A DNA stretch of 62,318 bases from Acidaminococcus sp. (GTDB lineage Bacteria; Bacillota; Negativicutes; Acidaminococcales; Acidaminococcaceae): contig DXYB01000009.1 of assembly GCA_019416065.1 (NCBI GenBank), positions 1 through 62,318 of the forward strand, read 5' to 3'. Below, one piece after another: positions 33,908-42,894 of the stretch (position 1 is the first letter of the stretch; each line of letters starts with the position of its first letter). Under the pieces are notes generated by a model. It did no database searches. It worked only from the letters and a program-made list of their open reading frames with translations, and had not been told where the DNA came from. The position numbers and the translations under genes are program-made.

Positions 33908-35847
33908 CACTCCAGGCACTCCATGACTTGTTCCCACTGCTCCATCAGTCCATCCAGGATCTTTTGCTGAGCTGCATATTCCTCTGCCAGGCTCATACTG
34001 GTCTCCAGATTGGCTTGGTTGTCAGGATCTGCGATTTTTTCACTCAGGACCTTTTGCAGCGCTTCATATTCCCTTATTTTCAGTTCCACTTCTGGCAAAA
34101 GTTTTTCTGCCTGGGCAGGGGTATAGGCTGGTTTAGCAGTCCGTTGTTTTTCTTTGGCAGGAGGGTTCTCTGGACCAGCTTGTTTTTCTGGTGGGGGAGT
34201 TTTTTCTTTTTGCAAAGGCGGAGCGCTGCTTTTCTCCTGCGAACTTTTTCGTTTCTCCCGCTCTTCCAGATAAAAATCGTAATTGCCCTTGTAATCGGCT
34301 ACATGATGGCCTTCCACAGCCCAAATCCGATCCGCTACTTCATTAACCAGATAGCGGTCGTGGCTGACCAAAAGCACCGTACCATCAAAGGTCTCCAGCG
34401 CCGCTTCCACCGCTTCTTTAGCAGCAATGTCCAAATGGTTGGTCGGCTCATCCAATAAAAGACAATTGGCACCATCCAGCACCAGTTTTAATAAAACGAG
34501 CCGAGCCTTCTGCCCGCCGGACAACGAGCCGATGACCTTAAATACATCATCCCCGTGAAAGAGCATCCCCCCCAGGAGCCGCCGCGTCTGCTCGTCAGTC
34601 AATCCATATTCCGTCAGGAAATTTTCCATAATGGTTTGGCTTTCATCCAGCCGTTCATACGTCTGGGAAAAATAGCCGACTTTTACCCGATTACCGATTT
34701 TGGCTTCTCCTTGTAGGGGCGGAATATCTTGCAGAATAGTTTTCAGCAGTGTGGATTTGCCGCAGCCATTAGGTCCGATAAGAGCGACTTTTTCCCCCCG
34801 GCGTAAAACCAGATCCACATCGTGCAGGAGTCGATTGCCAGGGTATCCTGCGTCCAGGTGTTCCAGTAATATCACCTTTTCCGCACATTCTGTAGCATGG
34901 GGTAGCCGCAAGGCAAATTCCTCGTTTTTTACCGGAGCCTCAATCCGTTCCAACCGGTCCAGCTGGGACTGGCGGCCTCGGGCCATTTTGCTTTTGATCC
35001 CCGCCTTGAAGCGGCGAATATACGCTTCCTGTCGGGCAATGTACTCCTGCTGTGCTGTGTACGCCCTAGTTTGGGTCAGCACTTCCACTTCTTTTTGTTC
35101 CAGGTAATGGGAATAATTCCCTTTATACCGACGCAGCGTACCGCCTTCCATTTCCAGTACATTGTCCACCACATTGTCCAAAAATGCCCGGTCATGAGAG
35201 ATGACCAAAACCCCGCCGGAAAATTCCCTTAAATACGTTTCCAACCATTCACTCATACCGATGTCCAGGTGGTTGGTAGGTTCGTCCAAAACCAAAAGAT
35301 CTGGATGGTTCACCAGCGCCGCTGCCAGTTGGAGTCTTGTTTTCTGTCCCCCGGACAAAGTATCTGCCCGTTTTTCCCAAGTGTTTTCTGGATACCCCAA
35401 TCCTAAAAGTACACGTTTAATATTACTTTCGTAGTGATACCCGTCCAAATGAGCGTACCGGGCTTCCGTACGGGTGTATTGTGCCAGTGTATCTTCCAGT
35501 GCCGCGCCGCTATGTTGCGCACTGGAAGCCTCCAATTGCCGCATTTTTTCCCGCAAGGCGACAATATCCGGGCAGGCATGTTGCATGTACTCCTGGATGG
35601 TCTCTTCCTTAAAATCGTCAAAGCCCTGTTCCACATACCCAAGGCGCAGTTCTCCCGCAAATTTTACGGTGCCCCCATCGGCAAAATCAGGATGCAATAA
35701 ACACTGGAGCAAGGTTGTTTTTCCGCTGCCGTTAACCCCCACCAGTCCTACTTTTTCCCCTTTGCGAACCGTAAAACTCACATCATGAAAAATTTCATGG
35801 ACGCCAAAGCTTTTTTTCAGACCGGCCACGGTCACTAAAATATCCAT
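33907..35847 (-). CDS. ABC-F family ATPase (ribosome-associated, Uup/YdiF-like)
   Basis: 646 residues, soluble, two ATPase domains without membrane segments. Domain 1: GVNGSGKT, LSGGQKTRL, LDEPTNHLD. Domain 2: GPNGCGKS, SLSGGQKARL, LDEPTNHLD. The charged interdomain linker fits ABC-F proteins that enter the ribosomal E site. After a Lys/Pro/Glu-rich low-complexity stretch (about 530-570) a C-terminal coiled coil follows, like the Uup tail. A role in translation or antibiotic protection is possible; the clade is not resolved. It lies 15 bases after galE. Confidence 0.92.
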   Translation of the reverse strand: MDILVTVAGLKKSFGVHEIFHDVSFTVRKGEKVGLVGVNGSGKTTLLQCLLHPDFADGGTVKFAGELRLGYVEQGFDDFKEETIQEYMQHACPDIVALREKMRQLEASSAQHSGAALEDTLAQYTRTEARYAHLDGYHYESNIKRVLLGLGYPENTWEKRADTLSGGQKTRLQLAAALVNHPDLLVLDEPTNHLDIGMSEWLETYLREFSGGVLVISHDRAFLDNVVDNVLEMEGGTLRRYKGNYSHYLEQKEVEVLTQTRAYTAQQEYIARQEAYIRRFKAGIKSKMARGRQSQLDRLERIEAPVKNEEFALRLPHATECAEKVILLEHLDAGYPGNRLLHDVDLVLRRGEKVALIGPNGCGKSTLLKTILQDIPPLQGEAKIGNRVKVGYFSQTYERLDESQTIMENFLTEYGLTDEQTRRLLGGMLFHGDDVFKVIGSLSGGQKARLVLLKLVLDGANCLLLDEPTNHLDIAAKEAVEAALETFDGTVLLVSHDRYLVNEVADRIWAVEGHHVADYKGNYDFYLEEREKRKSSQEKSSAPPLQKEKTPPPEKQAGPENPPAKEKQRTAKPAYTPAQAEKLLPEVELKIREYEALQKVLSEKIADPDNQANLETSMSLAEEYAAQQKILDGLMEQWEQVMECLE

Positions 35848-35862
35848 ACGCTACTTTATTGG

Positions 35863-36852
35863 CTAGTCTGCGTAGCCGTCGGGATGGCTGGCGTGCCATT
35901 GAAATGCTGTGGAAACAATCCGCTGGATATCGCTGTACTGGGGCTGCCAGTGCAGTTCTTTCTTAATTTTTTCCGAAGAAGCAATGAGTTTGGCCGGATC
36001 CCCAGGGCGCCTTTTATCTTCAATCACGGTAAAATTCCGCCCTGTGACCTGCTGCACCACCTGAATGATTTCCCGTACGGAAAACCCGTTTTTCGTACCC
36101 AAATTGTAGACTTTGCTTTCCCCGCCGCCTTGCAAGTGCTGCATCGCCAAGACATGGGCGCTGGCCAGGTCCTTGACGTGGATATAATCCCGAATGCAGG
36201 TTCCATCCGCAGTGGGATAATCGGTCCCAAAAATAGGAACACTCTCCCGTTTGCCCAAGGCTGCCTGCAAAATCAGCGGAATCAAATGGCTTTCCGGCCG
36301 ATGATCCTCCCCAATATTCCCCAAAAGAGAAGCGCCTGCCGCGTTAAAATACCGCAAGGCCACATACCGCAGCTCATAGGCGCGGCTGTAATCCTCCAGC
36401 ATTTTTTCAATCATGCGCTTGGTCCATCCGTACACATTGGTGGGCTGCAGCGGCATATCTTCGGTAATGGGGACGCGTTCCGGTTCGCCGTACACGGCCG
36501 CCGTGGAAGAAAAGACCAGGCAATCTACTCCGGCATTACGCATGGCATTTAAAAGACTGAGTGTCCCCGCTACATTATTAAAATAATATTTGGCCGGATC
36601 CTGCATGGATTCTCCCACCTGGCTGGAGGCAGCAAAATGCATCACCCCATCAATTTCATATTCCCCTAGCACATGTTCCAGGAACGTCCGGTCATGGATA
36701 TCTCCCTGGAGCAGCTGCACATCCTCCGGGACCGCATCTGCATGTCCTGTACTGAAATTGTCATAGACGATAGGGGTGATTTGCTTTGTTTTCAGTTCTT
36801 CTACCACATGGGATCCGATATACCCGGCGCCCCCCGTTACTAAAATATTCAT
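35863..36852 (-). CDS. galE: UDP-glucose 4-epimerase
   Basis: 329 residues, extended SDR family. The NAD-binding GGAGYIG lies at 7-13, the catalytic Ser/Tyr/Lys in SSTAAVYG and YGWTK, and the UDP-sugar-binding LRYFNAAGA further along. It interconverts UDP-glucose and UDP-galactose for cell-surface glycans or galactose use. The upstream phosphomannomutase ends 11 bases away, so the two form a sugar-nucleotide pair. Confidence 0.95.
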   Translation of the reverse strand: MNILVTGGAGYIGSHVVEELKTKQITPIVYDNFSTGHADAVPEDVQLLQGDIHDRTFLEHVLGEYEIDGVMHFAASSQVGESMQDPAKYYFNNVAGTLSLLNAMRNAGVDCLVFSSTAAVYGEPERVPITEDMPLQPTNVYGWTKRMIEKMLEDYSRAYELRYVALRYFNAAGASLLGNIGEDHRPESHLIPLILQAALGKRESVPIFGTDYPTADGTCIRDYIHVKDLASAHVLAMQHLQGGGESKVYNLGTKNGFSVREIIQVVQQVTGRNFTVIEDKRRPGDPAKLIASSEKIKKELHWQPQYSDIQRIVSTAFQWHASHPDGYAD

Positions 36853-36863
36853 GACGTCTCCTT

Positions 36864-38231
36864 TTATACCTGTATACCGCCAATCAATGTCAGCATTTCC
36901 CGTACTTTTTGTTGTAATAGATCCCGGTCCCCACGGGTTTCAATATTCAGTCGAACCAAAGGCTCCGTGTGGGATTTGCGCAGATTAAACCGCCACTCTG
37001 TATAGACTACACTTAATCCGTCCATCCGGTCCTGGATGCCAGAAACAAACCGTTTGGACAGTTTATCCAGCACAGCATCTGCATCTTCCACCTTAAGATT
37101 AATTTCCCCGCTGCAGGGAAATTCTCCCATCCGGGCATCCACCATCTGTGCGAGCGTAAGATGGCTGCTAGACATAATGGCAAGCAGTAGCAACCAGGGA
37201 ATCATCCCGCTGTCGCAGTAGGAAAAGTCCCGAAAATAATGGTGGGCACTCATCTCTCCCCCATAGATAACGCCCTGTTCCCGCATGATTTCTTTAATAT
37301 ACGCATGCCCCCCGGGACTGCGGACCGGAATCCCGTCGCAGCGGGCGATGATGTCTTCTGTATTCCAAAGCAGGCGAGGATCATACAGGATCTTACTGCC
37401 TGGATTCGTTTGCAAAAAATATTGGGCAAAAAGCCCCACCAAATAATAACTTTCAATAAAGCGACCTGTTTCATCAAAGAAAAAACAGCGATCAAAGTCT
37501 CCGTCCCAGGCAATCCCCAAATCAGCCCCTACTTGTTTTACCTCGCGACTGGTAAGTGCCCGGTTTTCCGGTAACAGGGGATTCGGCACGCCGTTAGGAA
37601 ACTGCCCATCCGGGGTCTCGTTGCATAAAAAGAACTGGCAGGGCAGAGATTTTGCCAGTTCCTGCACCACCACTCCTGCGGCCCCATTTCCTGGGTTGGC
37701 TACTATCTTAAATGGTTTAATGGAGTGCGGATCAATATACGAAAGCAGATGTTTCACATAGCTGGGTAAGATCGCTACGTCTTCTTTGCTTCCTTTGGCC
37801 AGGGCCTTGGGACAACGCATCTCAAAATCATCCGCTGCCACCATCGCATATAATGCTGTCAGCCCGCTATTGCCAGCAATGGGACGCGCTCCCGCCCGAA
37901 CCATTTTAATCCCATTGTATTCTCGGGGATTATGGCTGGCTGTAATCATCATGCCACCGTCCGCTTTGCAGTGCACCGTCGCAAAATACATCATTTCCGT
38001 ACCGCACTGCCCGATAAAAAGAGCGTCCGCACCAGCATCCTGGATGCCTTTCACGGCCGCTTCTGCAAGTGCCGGGGAACTGAGCCGGATATCGTGTCCC
38101 ACCACAATTTTTTTAGCTTTCAGTTGGTATGCTAGTGCTCGCCCCACCCGGTAGGCCAACTCCTCATTCACCTCTACGGGATAAATGCCCCGGATATCGT
38201 ATGCCTTGAATGCGTTCTTTTCAACCGTCAT
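36864..38231 (-). CDS. phosphomannomutase/phosphoglucomutase (ManB/AlgC family)
   Basis: 455 residues, alpha-D-phosphohexomutase superfamily. The active-site phosphoserine lies in ITASHNPREYNGIK, the Mg2+ loop is DGDFDRC, and the sugar-binding loop is GEMSAHHYFRD. The C-terminal phosphate-binding region carries RKSHTEPLVRLNIE. It converts Man-6-P/Man-1-P or Glc-6-P/Glc-1-P, feeding galE next door. AAAGGAG is upstream of ATG 38231. The 335-aa unknown gene is 13 bases upstream. Confidence 0.95.
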   Translation of the reverse strand: MTVEKNAFKAYDIRGIYPVEVNEELAYRVGRALAYQLKAKKIVVGHDIRLSSPALAEAAVKGIQDAGADALFIGQCGTEMMYFATVHCKADGGMMITASHNPREYNGIKMVRAGARPIAGNSGLTALYAMVAADDFEMRCPKALAKGSKEDVAILPSYVKHLLSYIDPHSIKPFKIVANPGNGAAGVVVQELAKSLPCQFFLCNETPDGQFPNGVPNPLLPENRALTSREVKQVGADLGIAWDGDFDRCFFFDETGRFIESYYLVGLFAQYFLQTNPGSKILYDPRLLWNTEDIIARCDGIPVRSPGGHAYIKEIMREQGVIYGGEMSAHHYFRDFSYCDSGMIPWLLLLAIMSSSHLTLAQMVDARMGEFPCSGEINLKVEDADAVLDKLSKRFVSGIQDRMDGLSVVYTEWRFNLRKSHTEPLVRLNIETRGDRDLLQQKVREMLTLIGGIQV

Positions 38232-38244
38232 AATACTCCTTTAG

Positions 38245-39252
38245 TTATGTGTACGCCTTCTCTTCTTCGTCCAGCAGTTTTTCATTGTCAAAGGGCAGAA
38301 GGTCTCTGGCTTTATCCAAGGGTACCCGCAACCCCGTGCGGTTTAAAATGGCCATGCTGCCATTTTTTAATACAATATCCGTCCGGGCCAGTTCCCGCAA
38401 TACAAAGCCAAGGGCCACAGCAAAATTCAGCCGGTCCTTTTCTTCTAACGTAAAGGTATTAAAGTCTTTTTTCGTCTTCAATAATTCCTGAAGATGGAGA
38501 ATTTGTTCATGCTGTTCTAATTTCAGAGCATGCATGGTTTTATACACATGGGTCACCACATCGTACAGTCGCTTTCCCCGGGCTTCCGCATCGGCCAATA
38601 AGAGAGACTGTGCATCCGTTTCTGATTTAAATTGGGCCGCCTCATCCTTGGTCATTTTGGACCCATTTTTATTTTGGAAATAGCCGGGTTTTAGCACCTT
38701 GGGAAAGCACATCACCGATTCCAATACGCTCATTTCATCAAGGGCGGTAACTTCCGTAATATACAAAGGCTGGTCCATAATGGTTTCCACCAGTAGCTTA
38801 TCCTCGTCCTCTTCCAAGGTGTTCCGGGTCGTAGAACTAGCCGCCCCTCCCTGGAGCGCCACCACCGTAAGCATTCCGGTGCCTTCCGTATCCAGTTTTT
38901 TCTCCTTAATACGCTCTGCCACAGCACTAATTTTTTTTAATTTCCGAATATCATTGTGCAAAAGGTGCATATTTTTATGGCTTTTGTAGGTATAATGACC
39001 AGGAGGATTTTCCACTTGCTGCAAAATGGCAAAGACTTTATTGTAACAACTCCAGGTATCCAGTTTTAAGTGCCCCAGGGCCTCTACCTCGGGCATCAGC
39101 TGTTCCAGCACCTTATAAAATTTAAACCGTTCCTCATTGTACCGATCAATGGCATTTTTCACCATATTTTCAGCACTGGTAGCATCCATATATAATTTTA
39201 TGCCGGCTGCGCCGATCCCGGCGGCCGCCCAAACCACAAGTGGAATTGCCAT
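38245..39252 (-). CDS. hypothetical membrane-anchored coiled-coil protein, 335 residues
   Basis: I do not recognise the family. A short Gly/Ala-rich hydrophobic N-terminus (MAIPLVVWAAAGIGAAG, about 1-18) could be a single anchor. Charged helical segments with coiled-coil character follow (about 25-130 and 225-290), and the tail is acidic (NEKLLDEEEKAYT). ATG 39252 is preceded by GGAGG. Upstream in-frame residues were rejected because they cross the mapped promoter. It heads the transcript running through manB and galE, so a link to cell-surface sugars is possible but unproven. Confidence 0.75.
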   Translation of the reverse strand: MAIPLVVWAAAGIGAAGIKLYMDATSAENMVKNAIDRYNEERFKFYKVLEQLMPEVEALGHLKLDTWSCYNKVFAILQQVENPPGHYTYKSHKNMHLLHNDIRKLKKISAVAERIKEKKLDTEGTGMLTVVALQGGAASSTTRNTLEEDEDKLLVETIMDQPLYITEVTALDEMSVLESVMCFPKVLKPGYFQNKNGSKMTKDEAAQFKSETDAQSLLLADAEARGKRLYDVVTHVYKTMHALKLEQHEQILHLQELLKTKKDFNTFTLEEKDRLNFAVALGFVLRELARTDIVLKNGSMAILNRTGLRVPLDKARDLLPFDNEKLLDEEEKAYT

Positions 39253-39307
39253 AAAAAATCCTCCTTCCTGCACTGCTTGTTGCAGCAGATTCTCATGAAC
39301 TGTACAA

Positions 39308-39336
39308 ATTATAGCCCGAATCCACGGATTCGTCAA
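39308..39336 (-). promoter_or_regulatory. promoter of the 335-aa gene, manB and galE operon
   Basis: TTGACG (39336-39331), 17 bases, TATAAT (39313-39308), with a leader of about 50 bases before ATG 39252. It is back to back with the plus-strand promoter at 39347-39375, only 10 bases away, which suggests shared control. Confidence 0.8.
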
Positions 39337-39346
39337 AACAAAAGCG

Positions 39347-39375
39347 TTGAAACTAGCGTCTATCCGTTGTAAAAT
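39347..39375 (+). promoter_or_regulatory. promoter of the 185-aa exported protein
   Basis: TTGAAA (39347-39352), 17 bases, TAAAAT (39370-39375), with a start near 39383. The AGGAGG of the gene follows at 39395-39400. Confidence 0.75.
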
Positions 39376-39406
39376 AACAACAACAAACGCAGTTAGGAGG
39401 AACACA

Positions 39407-39964
39407 ATGAAAAAATTACTTGCCCTGTTGACCCTGATGCTGTCCCTGCTTTCCCTGCCGCTCACGGCGGGCGCGGAACGCAGTGGGTGGAAGAGCAACG
39501 CTTTTCCCTTTAAAAAATTAAAAGTCGTGTATTTAAAGACACTGGTACGCCAGGATGACGCCTACCGGAAAGCAAACCCCCAGTATGTGCAGGATGACGA
39601 TGCCGTGCGCAAAACCTATCTGACCTTAGTCAGAGATCTGAAAAACAAAGGGGTGACCGTATATAACAATCCGGTCATGCTGGAAGATAAAAAACTGCGG
39701 CATACCATCACCTTGGAAGTAGGGGTAAACCAGGTGGGACTGGCAGCTCCTGCTCCAGAACAAGCGGCAGACGCTGGTAAAAAGAAAAAGAATGCTCCCC
39801 AAGGCACTTCTTGCGCCAGCTTGACCATGGTCGCAACCAAAAATGGAGAGACCATTTACCAGCTCCAGGACGACCGCACCAGTGACAAATATAACTCCGA
39901 TACACTCCTAGCCAGCATCATCCGGGATGCAACAAAAGACCTGACCAAGAACGCAAAAAAATAA
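39407..39964 (+). CDS. hypothetical exported protein, 185 residues
   Basis: No family recognised. A clear Sec signal peptide, MKKLLALLTLMLSLLSLPL, ends in TAGA/ER at about residue 23. The mature part is basic and includes a possible nucleic-acid- or envelope-binding face (LKVVYLKTLVRQDD; DLKNKGVTVYNNP). A Lys-rich loop (AGKKKKNAPQ) follows a Pro/Ala segment. The final third, SLTMVATKNGETIYQLQDD, looks like beta strands. AGGAGG precedes ATG 39407. It is a single-gene transcript with its own terminator, divergent from the 335-aa gene. Confidence 0.8.
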   Translation: MKKLLALLTLMLSLLSLPLTAGAERSGWKSNAFPFKKLKVVYLKTLVRQDDAYRKANPQYVQDDDAVRKTYLTLVRDLKNKGVTVYNNPVMLEDKKLRHTITLEVGVNQVGLAAPAPEQAADAGKKKKNAPQGTSCASLTMVATKNGETIYQLQDDRTSDKYNSDTLLASIIRDATKDLTKNAKK

Positions 39965-39974
39965 AAACAGGCAC

Positions 39975-40038
39975 AAAAAAGCACCTCACCGTCTTCCCTA
40001 TTCCGTAAGGAATCTTGGATGGGCGGTGGGGTGCTTTT
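39975..40038 (+). terminator. terminator after the 185-aa exported protein
   Basis: A long stem GCACCTCACCGTC / GGCGGTGGGGTGC encloses an inner ATTCC/GGAAT hairpin and ends in TTTTCG. The complement reads AAAAAA before the stem, giving TTTTTT on the minus strand, so it also terminates the dehydratase gene. Confidence 0.75.
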
Positions 40039-40100
40039 CGTATAGAAAAATTGGGTATGAAAATAGCCGTGTTTCAGAAAATCACAAAAGCATGCGGGGG

Positions 40101-41753
40101 TTATTCATCTCCGTACAGCCACATAGCTCCTTTTTCCGATCCCTGAACAATTTTTCTATATTGCCGCATCATGCCGTGGGCAGGATGCTCCGGCTTTTTA
40201 ATTTCTTTTTTTCTCTCTGCAAGGACTTCCTCGCTTAGTTCTACTTCCAGAATATGCTTGTCTAAATCAATATGGATCATATCTCCATTTTTCACACACG
40301 CAATAGGACCTTCATCCCAGGCTTCCGGTGCGATATGTCCCACACAAGGTCCCCTGGATGCCCCGGAGAAACGACCGTCTGTGATCATAGCCACGGATTT
40401 TTGCAAGCCCATCCCAATCAGCATGGCAGCCGGAATGGACATTTCCCGCATTCCCGGTCCCCCTTTAGGACCTTCATACCGAATCACCAATACGGATCCC
40501 GGTTTAACAGTAGAATGGAGCAAACAATCCATAACCTCTTCTTCTGAGTTAAAGACTACGGCCGGTCCCCGGTGCACAAACATAGCCGGATCGACGCCGC
40601 TTTTCTTTACAACGGCCCCTTTCGGTGCCAGATTGCCATACAATATGGAATAGCATCCATTTTCGTGCAGCGGATGCTCCAAATCATGAATGATATTCCG
40701 ATCAATAGGACGTTTCATAGCGTCCAGCCACTCCTGCAACGTTCCGCCCATAGCGATCGGCACATCCGTATGCAGGAACGGCGCCAATGTTTTCAGGCTG
40801 GCCAGTGCCCCGCCAGCTTTTCCATAATCGATTAAATTATACTTGCTGGAAGGTTTAAATTTTGCAATAACCGGCACCTGTTCCTGAATGGCATCAAACT
40901 CTTTTAAATCCAAAGATACATCGGCGCAGCGGGCAATGGCTTGAATATGCAAGGCAAAATTACTGGAACCACCCGTAGCAGACGCATGCATAATGCCATT
41001 TTCCAAAGAAGCCTTTGTTAAAAAGGTCCGGGCATTAACCTTTTGCCGTGTTAGTTCTACAATTCTCTCCCCCACATCCCGCGCCTGTTTATATTTAGCG
41101 GAAACACAAAAGGGCATGGTAGCCGAGCCAAAGGGCGCTAGTCCAATGGCTTCTGCAAAAACAGCCATGGTATTGGCTGTGCCGTACATAGAACAGGTCC
41201 CGCAGGAGGCGCACATATTTTGCCGATAGCGGTCAAAAGTTTCTTCGCTGATTTTGCCTGCCTTCCAAGCCCCAATGGATTCTTTCAGATCCGGGGTCGT
41301 ATAGACTACGCCTCCCTCTTCATAAGGGAGCATGGAGCCAGGCGTCAAAAATAGACTAGGCCGATTTAACGAAGCCGCCGCCATGAGCATACCGGGTACA
41401 ATTTTATCGCAAGCACAGAGGAACACCAGCCCATCAAAATTATGGGCCCGCACCATGGATTCAATGGAGGCCGCAATCAAATCCCGGCTTGGCAGTACAT
41501 ATTGCATGCCACGCAACTGTGCCATCCCATCACAGGGTGCTGGAACATTAAACTCTGCCGGAGCGCCCCCTGCGGCCCACACGCCTTCTTTCACATATTG
41601 CACCAATTCTTTTAGTGCTTTATGTCCTGGATTTACGTCATTCCAGGAATTGACAATGCCAATTACCGGCTTTTTCAAATCCTTATCCCGATACCCGCAG
41701 GCATTCATCAAACCTACATAATACGCTTCTGCATTCGGGTCAATATGGCTCAT
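40101..41753 (-). CDS. IlvD/Edd-family dehydratase, probable sugar-acid dehydratase
   Basis: 550 residues. Fe-S cluster cysteines appear in PAPCDGMAQ, CDKIVPG and CASCGTCSMYG, the pattern of dihydroxy-acid, 6-phosphogluconate and aldonate dehydratases. The CGTCSMYGTANTM segment differs from the CGSCSGMFTANSM of typical IlvD. It lies divergent from a LysR gene and near a GntP permease, so a C5-C6 sugar-acid substrate is more likely than branched-chain amino-acid synthesis. ATG 41753 has GGGGGAG upstream; an open extension to 42131 runs across the LysR gene and is not used. Confidence 0.88.
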   Translation of the reverse strand: MSHIDPNAEAYYVGLMNACGYRDKDLKKPVIGIVNSWNDVNPGHKALKELVQYVKEGVWAAGGAPAEFNVPAPCDGMAQLRGMQYVLPSRDLIAASIESMVRAHNFDGLVFLCACDKIVPGMLMAAASLNRPSLFLTPGSMLPYEEGGVVYTTPDLKESIGAWKAGKISEETFDRYRQNMCASCGTCSMYGTANTMAVFAEAIGLAPFGSATMPFCVSAKYKQARDVGERIVELTRQKVNARTFLTKASLENGIMHASATGGSSNFALHIQAIARCADVSLDLKEFDAIQEQVPVIAKFKPSSKYNLIDYGKAGGALASLKTLAPFLHTDVPIAMGGTLQEWLDAMKRPIDRNIIHDLEHPLHENGCYSILYGNLAPKGAVVKKSGVDPAMFVHRGPAVVFNSEEEVMDCLLHSTVKPGSVLVIRYEGPKGGPGMREMSIPAAMLIGMGLQKSVAMITDGRFSGASRGPCVGHIAPEAWDEGPIACVKNGDMIHIDLDKHILEVELSEEVLAERKKEIKKPEHPAHGMMRQYRKIVQGSEKGAMWLYGDE

Positions 41754-41839
41754 GACAACTCCCCCGTTCCTTTTCTGTATCTTCGTTGCCTTCATCCTAG
41801 CATTTCTACCTCTTAAAGTAAAACAGAGATTCCCTGCCA

Positions 41840-41868
41840 CTGTCACAAGTCTGAACCTGTGGTATAAT
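41840..41868 (+). promoter_or_regulatory. promoter of the cassette LysR gene
   Basis: CTGTCA (41840-41845), 17 bases, TATAAT (41863-41868). The dehydratase ATG lies 86 bases away on the other strand, so the LysR protein could bind between and control both directions, as is usual for this family. Confidence 0.65.
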
Positions 41869-41898
41869 GAAAATAAACAAAAATCTAGGAGGGATACC

Positions 41899-42894
41899 AT
41901 GGATATATCCCACAAAATGTTTCTCCTGGCCGTGGAGGAAATGAATTTTACCAAAGCGGCCAAGAAAGCTTTCGTCACCCAGCAGTGTCTCAGCGAACAC
42001 ATTAAAAACTTGGAAAAACGGTTGGATACAAAGCTTTTTGAGCGTTCGCCCAGGCTTTCCCTGACCCCCTCCGGGCAAGCATTACTGCTAGCCTTACAAA
42101 AGGTCAGTCTTTTGGAAGACAACCTGCACAAAGAAATCCGAGAAATTGATCATGGGCAAATTGGCAACATCAATCTGGGCATTTATGCCACTAGGGCCCG
42201 TTACCTGTTGCCAGAAGTCATTGCAACTTTCCAGGAGCAATTTCCGCAGGTGACGTTATCCATTACCCTGGGAGATACCGCCAAGCTCATTCCCGCACTG
42301 CTCCAGCAACAACTGGATTTAGCGCTGGGGGTAGATGCTCCGCCCCATCCACAACTTGCTATGGCACCTACGGGAGAAGAAACCCTGCTGCTCATTGCGA
42401 CCAATTCGTTTCTGCAAAAATACTACCGAGGTAAGTGCCCTTGGCAGGCGCTTATCCCCGGTAGTATTTTGGATCTGACAAACTACGCACCCTTTCCCCT
42501 TGTGGGAAATTTAAAAGCCAGCACCGTCCGAACAGAATCTGAGCAATATCTCCGGGAACATCATATTTTTAACCCGGACAGAATCCGCATCAGCGATTAC
42601 GATACCCAACTCAGTCTTTGCCGTAAAAATCTGGGAGCTATGTTCTCCACCTCGTTTATGCTCCAGGCCGTCAAACAGCAAAACGCTTTCTACCAGGCCG
42701 AAGAACCGCTGATCCCGCTCCGGTTAAAAAACTACACTCGTAAAATTCAGACGGCCCTGCTGTATTCTAAGGATCTATTTATGCCGGCCTACCTGCGTGC
42801 TTTCAAAGAACTGCTGGAGGCAAAGCTAAAAGCCTTTCATGCAGCAGAAACCCAAGCCTTAACAGCACCGTCCCTTAATGCAGAAAGAAACTAA
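41899..42894 (+). CDS. LysR-family regulator of the dehydratase/GntP cassette
   Basis: 331 residues. The N-terminal helix-turn-helix (about 1-60) contains MNFTKAAKKAFVTQQCLSEH. The effector domain (about 88-300) begins GQIGNINLGIYATRARYLL. ATG 41899 follows AGGAGGG closely. It is divergent from the dehydratase (145-base gap) and convergent with the GntP gene, whose end it overlaps by 20 bases. Regulation of both neighbours by a sugar-acid effector is inferred from position only. Confidence 0.92.
   Translation: MDISHKMFLLAVEEMNFTKAAKKAFVTQQCLSEHIKNLEKRLDTKLFERSPRLSLTPSGQALLLALQKVSLLEDNLHKEIREIDHGQIGNINLGIYATRARYLLPEVIATFQEQFPQVTLSITLGDTAKLIPALLQQQLDLALGVDAPPHPQLAMAPTGEETLLLIATNSFLQKYYRGKCPWQALIPGSILDLTNYAPFPLVGNLKASTVRTESEQYLREHHIFNPDRIRISDYDTQLSLCRKNLGAMFSTSFMLQAVKQQNAFYQAEEPLIPLRLKNYTRKIQTALLYSKDLFMPAYLRAFKELLEAKLKAFHAAETQALTAPSLNAERN

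Noticed and set aside
41754..42131. 126-residue N-terminal extension of the dehydratase
   Set aside because: The extension runs antisense through the LysR promoter and coding region, and the family N-terminus begins at ATG 41753.
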